The position numbers and the translations under genes are program-made. Positions 5,656 through 9,019 of a stretch of 9,019 bases of DNA are shown here, in pieces. Source of the stretch: JANNGZ01 sp031404155 (GTDB lineage: Bacteria; Pseudomonadota; Gammaproteobacteria; Burkholderiales; Burkholderiaceae_C). Location of the stretch: NCBI GenBank assembly GCA_031404155.1, contig JANNGZ010000073.1, positions 1 through 9,019 on the forward strand. Direction: 5' to 3'. Below the pieces are notes generated by a model. That model had not been told where the DNA came from. It was given only the letters and a program-made list of their open reading frames with translations, and did not search any database. How positions within the stretch are numbered: position 1 is the stretch's first letter; every line of letters starts with the position of its first letter.

Positions 5656-6648
5656 ATGTCCACAAAAGCCAAAGCCATCCAGTTCAGCGCCACCGGCGGC
5701 CCGGAACAACTCAAGCTCGTCGAGGTGATGATCGGCGAGCCCGGCGCGGGCGAGATCCGCATCCGCCACCACGCCTGCGGCCTGAACTACATCGACGTCT
5801 ACCATCGCACCGGGCTGTACCCGCTGCAGCTGCCGCACGGGATCGGCATGGAAGGCGCCGGGGTGGTCGAGGCGGTGGGCGAGGGTGTCACGCACCTGAA
5901 AGCCGGCGACCGCGCGGCCTACGCCAGCAACCCGCCGGGCAGCTACAGCGAGTTGCGGGTGATGCCGGCCAAGACGGTGTGCAAGCTGCCCGACGGCATC
6001 GCCTTCGAGACCGGCGCGGCGATGATGCTCAAGGGCCTGACCGCGCAATACCTCCTGAAGAAGACGCTGCCGCAAGCCGGCTTGCAGGCCGGTGACCATG
6101 TGCTCTTCCATGCCGCGGCCGGTGGCGTCGGGCTGATCGCCTGCCAATGGGCCAAGGCGCTCGGCTTGCAGTTGATCGGCACCGCGGGCAGCGCGGCCAA
6201 ATGTGCGCTGGCGCTTGAACATGGCGCCGCGCATGCCATCAACTACAGCAGCGAGGACTTCGTCGCGCGGGTCAAGGAGATCACCGGCGGCAAGGGCGTG
6301 AAGGTGGTCTACGACTCGGTGGGCAAGGACACCTTCGAACGCAGCCTGGACTGCTTGCGGCCCTTCGGTCTGATGGCCAGCTTCGGCAACTCGTCGGGGC
6401 CGGTGGCGCCGTTTGCGCCCGCGGCACTCGGGCCCAAGGGCTCGCTGTACCTCACCCGCGCCACGCTGTTCACCCATATCGCCACGCGCGAGGCGACGCA
6501 GGCGATGGCCGACGACCTCTTCGGCGTGGTGGCCAGCGGCGCGGTCAAGATCCGCATCGACCAGCGTTTTGCACTCGCCGACGCGGCACAGGCGCAGCGC
6601 GACCTGGAGGCGCGCAAGACCACCGGTTCGAGCGTGTTGTTGCCGTAG
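5656..6648 (+). CDS. qor: Quinone oxidoreductase (zinc-independent MDR, zeta-crystallin type)
   Basis: A 330-residue cytosolic medium-chain dehydrogenase/reductase, close to the 327 residues of E. coli QorA. It reduces quinones or related electrophilic carbonyl compounds using NADPH. The N-terminal catalytic GroES-like domain carries NYIDVYHRTGLYPLQLPHGIG and EGAGVVEAVG; the nucleotide-binding domain has AAAGGVG (153-159), followed by VGKDTFERSLDCLRPFG and GLMASFGNSSG. The structural-zinc cysteine cluster of alcohol dehydrogenases is absent, as expected for the zinc-free quinone reductase branch. It stands alone on the plus strand, divergent from the DUF2007 gene and convergent with the histidine kinase. 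The start is set by GGAGA 6 nt upstream. A role in quinone or aldehyde detoxification is inferred from the family only. Confidence 0.93.
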   Translation: MSTKAKAIQFSATGGPEQLKLVEVMIGEPGAGEIRIRHHACGLNYIDVYHRTGLYPLQLPHGIGMEGAGVVEAVGEGVTHLKAGDRAAYASNPPGSYSELRVMPAKTVCKLPDGIAFETGAAMMLKGLTAQYLLKKTLPQAGLQAGDHVLFHAAAGGVGLIACQWAKALGLQLIGTAGSAAKCALALEHGAAHAINYSSEDFVARVKEITGGKGVKVVYDSVGKDTFERSLDCLRPFGLMASFGNSSGPVAPFAPAALGPKGSLYLTRATLFTHIATREATQAMADDLFGVVASGAVKIRIDQRFALADAAQAQRDLEARKTTGSSVLLP

Positions 6649-6663
6649 GCCAGGCGCGGCGGG

Positions 6664-6707
6664 GGCCGCGATTCAAGCGGCGATCAAGCGGCGATCAAAC
6701 CGCGGCC
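6664..6707. terminator. Stem-loop between convergent genes, possible bidirectional terminator
   Basis: GGCCGCG (6664-6670) pairs perfectly with CGCGGCC (6701-6707), with a 30-nt loop that carries the 11-bp tandem repeat. It lies between the quinone reductase stop and the kinase stop. The large loop and lack of T-run make it a weak classical terminator. Confidence 0.4.
6673..6705. repeat. 11-bp tandem repeat, two exact copies plus a degenerate third
   Basis: TCAAGCGGCGA occurs at 6673-6683 and 6684-6694 without change; 6695-6705 reads TCAAACCGCGG, matching in most positions. It fills the loop of the flanking stem. Confidence 0.7.
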
Positions 6708-6710
6708 AGT

Positions 6711-6727
6711 TCACGATCGGTCCGTGA
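6711..6727. terminator. Second small hairpin at the 3' end of the kinase gene
   Basis: TCACG (6711-6715) pairs with CGTGA (6723-6727) around a 7-nt loop, immediately outside the kinase stop codon. It may contribute to ending one or both convergent transcripts; the 5-bp stem is short. Confidence 0.3.
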
Positions 6728-8287
6728 TCAGGCCGCTACGCTGAGTTTCACCGTCACGCCGAAGCAGCTGCCCTCGCCGGGTGCGCTGCTCACGTCGACG
6801 CGCCCGTCCATCAGGTTCACCAGGCGCTGCACGATCGCCAGGCCCAGCCCGGTGCCGCCGTAGCGGCGGGTGATGCTCGAGTCGGCCTGGGTGAACGGCT
6901 CGAAGGCCTGCTCGATCTGCTCGGGTGTCATGCCGATGCCGGTGTCGCTGACCTCGAGGCGCAAGGCCGCGATGTTGTCGGCCACCGCGTCGGCCAGGCG
7001 CACCGCGACGCGCACGCTGCCGCGCGCGGTGAACTTCACCGCGTTGCCGAGCAGGTTGGTGAGCACCTGGCGCAGCCGCCCTTCGTCGCCGACCAGCGTG
7101 GTGGGCACGGCCGCGTCGACCCCGAACTCAAAAACCAGCGCCTTGCCGCGCGCCTGCACCGCCAGCGGCGCCACGGCCGCGTCGAGCATCTCGCGCACCA
7201 CAAAGGGTGCTTGGTGCAGGCTGAGCTTCTGGGCCTCGATCTTCGAGAGGTCGAGCAGGTCGTCGATGATGCGCATCAGCGAATGCGCCGACTCGTGCGC
7301 CAGCTCGAGGAACTCGCGGTTCTTCGCGTCCAGCGTGCTGCTGCCGAGCACCAGCTCGGTGAGCCCCAGCACGCCGTTCATCGGGGTGCGGATCTCGTGG
7401 CTCATGTTGGCGAGAAACACGCTCTTGGCCCGGCTTGCGGCTTCGGCGGCGTCACGCGCGCCCTCGATCGCGAACTGGTAGGCCTTCACGTCGGAGATGT
7501 CGCGCGCGTTGAGCTGGACCGCGATCAGCCCGGTCACCGGGTCGCGCACCGGCCGCACGTCCAGCGCGTGCCAACGCAGGCCCGAGCTGGTGTTGAGTTC
7601 GGCTTCGCCGGAAAAGGTCTGCCCGCGTTTGACCTGCTCGAGCACACGACGCGCGACCGCAAGGTCGAGGAACAGGGCGGCAAACTCCACACCGCCGCCG
7701 AGCGTTTCGGCGGCACCGAAGGCCTGCGCGGCCGCCGGGTTGAGCATCAGCGCCACGCCGTCGCTCAGGCGGTGCAGCGAAACCCGCATCGGCGTGTGCT
7801 GCATCGCCTCGATGCCGCGCAGCGCGGTGGGTTCGACGTTGGAGGCCAGCGGCTGGCCGACCAGCAGGATCGCGAGCCGGCCGTCAGGCAGGTGCACACC
7901 GCGCGCGAGGATGGTGGCGGTGACCGGAATGTCGCGCGGGTAGAGGGTGATCTGTTCCCGCACCACGCGGCCCTGGCCCACCAGCTTCAACGCGCCTTCG
8001 ATGCGCAGGCGTACCGCGGGCGGAATCTTGCTTTGATCGCGGGCGAAAAGCTCCTCGCGCGTCTCGGCGTGCAGAAAGCGCATGGCCGCGTCGTTGGCCC
8101 AGCGGATCGCGGGCTGTTCGAGGTCGAAGACCCAGGCCGGCACGTCGAGCCAGGCGTAGTGGGAAAGCTCGTCCCACTGCAGCGGCACCGCGAAGACCGC
8201 GGCCGGCTCGGGGCCGGAGAGAAGGCTGGGCTGCTCGGACATGGCGTAGGTGGCGGCACGGGAGGCGCGGCTCGCGCGTTTGCCCAT
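6728..8287 (-). CDS. Soluble PAS-PAS sensor histidine kinase
   Basis: A 519-residue two-component kinase (504 if the ATG at 8242 is used). Two PAS-like sensor domains occupy about residues 46-150 and 165-275; the second ends in RDISDVKAYQFAIEGARDA, a coiled linker. The dimerisation/phosphoacceptor domain carries SHEIRTPMNG with His297; the ATPase domain follows with the N box LLGNAVKF (Asn415), G1 box DTGIGM (448-453), FEPF near 461 and G2 box GGTGLGL (477-483). No transmembrane segment or signal peptide is visible, so it should sense a cytosolic cue, and no receiver domain is fused. No cognate response regulator lies in the window. It follows lspA on the same strand after 80 nt. Neither candidate start has a Shine-Dalgarno motif; the longer is reported with moderate certainty, and the open frame further upstream is only a shadow of lspA. 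Confidence 0.93.
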   Translation of the reverse strand: MGKRASRASRAATYAMSEQPSLLSGPEPAAVFAVPLQWDELSHYAWLDVPAWVFDLEQPAIRWANDAAMRFLHAETREELFARDQSKIPPAVRLRIEGALKLVGQGRVVREQITLYPRDIPVTATILARGVHLPDGRLAILLVGQPLASNVEPTALRGIEAMQHTPMRVSLHRLSDGVALMLNPAAAQAFGAAETLGGGVEFAALFLDLAVARRVLEQVKRGQTFSGEAELNTSSGLRWHALDVRPVRDPVTGLIAVQLNARDISDVKAYQFAIEGARDAAEAASRAKSVFLANMSHEIRTPMNGVLGLTELVLGSSTLDAKNREFLELAHESAHSLMRIIDDLLDLSKIEAQKLSLHQAPFVVREMLDAAVAPLAVQARGKALVFEFGVDAAVPTTLVGDEGRLRQVLTNLLGNAVKFTARGSVRVAVRLADAVADNIAALRLEVSDTGIGMTPEQIEQAFEPFTQADSSITRRYGGTGLGLAIVQRLVNLMDGRVDVSSAPGEGSCFGVTVKLSVAA

Positions 8288-8354
8288 GGCCGGGGATCGT
8301 ATCGGAACGCGTTGCCGCATGCTCGCTCGCGCCGCCGCTTCGCGTGGCCGCTCC

Positions 8355-8367
8355 GCGCCGCCGGCGC
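8355..8367 (-). terminator. Small GC hairpin directly after lspA
   Basis: GCGCC and GGCGC (8355-8359 and 8363-8367) form a 5-bp stem with a 3-nt loop right at the lspA stop. No T-run follows. The rest of the 80-nt gap to the kinase start is GC-rich with repeated GCGGCGCG-type motifs and no clear promoter. Confidence 0.25.
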
Positions 8368-8859
8368 TCAGGCGCGCCGCACCCGGCGCAGCTCGTCGAC
8401 GATCAGGCAGATGGCGCCGAGCGTGATCGCACTGTCGGCGAGGTTGAAGGTGGGAAAGTGCGCGCCGCGCCAGTGGAAGTCGAGCATGTCGATCACATAG
8501 CCGTGCAACAGGCGGTCGATCACATTGCCCAGGGCGCCGCCCAGGATCATCGAGACCGCGAAGCAAAACAGGGTTTGCTGCGGGTGTTTTTTCAGCATCC
8601 AGACGATGAGAACCGAGGCCACCACACCGAGCCCGACGAAGAACCAGCGCTGCCAGCCCGAAGCGCCGGCGAGGAAGGAAAACGCCGCGCCGCTGTTGTG
8701 CGCGCGCGCCAGGTTGAAGAAGCCGGTCACCGTGCGGCTGTCACCGAGCTGGAAGTAACCCACGATCAGCGTCTTGCTGAACTGATCGAGCACGATGACG
8801 ATCAGGGCGATGCCGAGCCAGAGCCACAGGCTCGGCGAGTTGCTGCTGTTGCGCGGCAT
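8368..8859 (-). CDS. lspA: Lipoprotein signal peptidase (signal peptidase II)
   Basis: This 163-residue inner-membrane aspartyl protease removes the signal peptide from prolipoproteins after Lgt has lipidated the conserved cysteine. Four transmembrane helices fit the family. The five conserved blocks are visible: DQFSK (25-29), FFNLARAHNSGAAFSFL (47-63), GGALGNVIDR (107-116), VIDMLDF (122-128) and FNLADSAI (138-145). The catalytic aspartates are Asp124 and Asp142 by comparison with P. aeruginosa and E. coli enzymes. The ATG at 8859 is fixed by an in-frame TGA two codons before it. It follows ileS in the usual proteobacterial ileS-lspA order, with an 82-nt spacer holding a repeat element. The inhibitor globomycin acts on this enzyme in other bacteria. 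Confidence 0.97.
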   Translation of the reverse strand: MPRNSSNSPSLWLWLGIALIVIVLDQFSKTLIVGYFQLGDSRTVTGFFNLARAHNSGAAFSFLAGASGWQRWFFVGLGVVASVLIVWMLKKHPQQTLFCFAVSMILGGALGNVIDRLLHGYVIDMLDFHWRGAHFPTFNLADSAITLGAICLIVDELRRVRRA

Positions 8860-8899
8860 GCTTCAGTCGGCGCCGGGCCGCTCCCAAGCCGATTGAGCG

Positions 8900-8933
8900 C
8901 CCCTCGGGGGCCGCGAACGAAGTGAGCTGGGGG
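8900..8933 (-). repeat. C/G-rich intergenic repeat element, copy 2
   Basis: Read on the minus strand the order is CCCCCAG (8933-8927), CTTCGT (8922-8917), GCCCCC (8911-8906) and GAGGGG (8905-8900), the same blocks in the same order as the element after the GGT-family gene. It occupies the ileS-lspA spacer. Elements of this shape are frequent between genes in Burkholderiales, from general knowledge. Confidence 0.6.
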
Positions 8934-8941
8934 CCGTCATG

Positions 8942-9019
8942 TCAGGCCACACGGCGCGTTTCGCCGGCGCCGTAAAGGTTGCTGGTGCAGCGGCCGCAGA
9001 TCGTCGGGTGCGCGGTGTC
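8942..9019 (-). CDS. ileS: Isoleucyl-tRNA synthetase, C-terminal end only
   Basis: Only the last 25 codons and the stop are inside the window. They encode a tail containing HPTICGRCTSNLYGAGETRR, which matches the C-terminal zinc-binding peptide of bacterial IleS; CGRC supplies the final cysteine pair of that zinc site. The enzyme charges tRNA-Ile. Identification is supported by the following lspA gene, its normal neighbour in proteobacteria. The catalytic core and start lie beyond the right edge. Confidence 0.9.
   Translation of the reverse strand, partial: DTAHPTICGRCTSNLYGAGETRRVA

Noticed and set aside
7211..8500. 429-codon plus-strand frame opposite the histidine kinase and lspA
   Set aside because: The product is Arg/His/Val-rich without domain, and the minus-strand genes have complete catalytic motifs.
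8288..8566. N-terminal extension of the histidine kinase into lspA
   Set aside because: The added residues are Arg-rich shadow of lspA and show no domain.

Overview
This is a GC-rich, gene-dense chromosomal window whose proteins and gene order point to a beta-proteobacterium of the order Burkholderiales, probably near the Rubrivivax/Leptothrix/Methylibium group. The placement is an inference from the strong G/C bias at third codon positions, the ileS-lspA pair, and the short C-rich/G-rich intergenic elements common in these genomes. I see no tRNA, rRNA, CRISPR array, transposase, phage gene or integration scar. It reads as ordinary, mostly housekeeping or accessory-metabolic chromosome. I found no convincing new multi-gene system and do not claim one.

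Left part, plus strand (1-3645). The window opens inside a gamma-glutamyltransferase-family gene of the YwrD-like type, which carries a low-complexity in-frame insertion. A C/G-rich repeat element follows. Next comes a short coding-like fragment that overlaps the start of an EamA/DMT transporter. A hairpin and a possible promoter lead to an atypical short-chain dehydrogenase without the YxxxK motif and then a small DUF2784 membrane protein.

Middle, minus strand (3653-5521). Read in its own direction, a compact operon-like run encodes a DUF2007 protein with a C-terminal zinc ribbon, a YdeI/OmpD-associated family protein, and a second EamA/DMT transporter. The gaps are 26 and 16 nt. The run ends head-to-head against the DUF2784 gene with only 7 nt between stops. 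A 134-bp divergent intergenic region separates it from the next gene.

Right part. A plus-strand zeta-crystallin-type quinone oxidoreductase (5656-6648) ends at a convergent, hairpin-rich spacer with an 11-bp tandem repeat. On the minus strand follow ileS (only its zinc-binding tail is inside the window), lspA (signal peptidase II) and a soluble PAS-PAS histidine kinase. ileS-lspA is a conserved pair; the kinase has no visible partner response regulator.

The items most worth a second look are the in-frame repeat insertion and altered substrate residues in the GGT-family enzyme, the SDR with a degenerate catalytic tetrad, the apparently decapitated coding fragment before the first transporter, and the related repeat elements in the ggt and ileS-lspA spacers.
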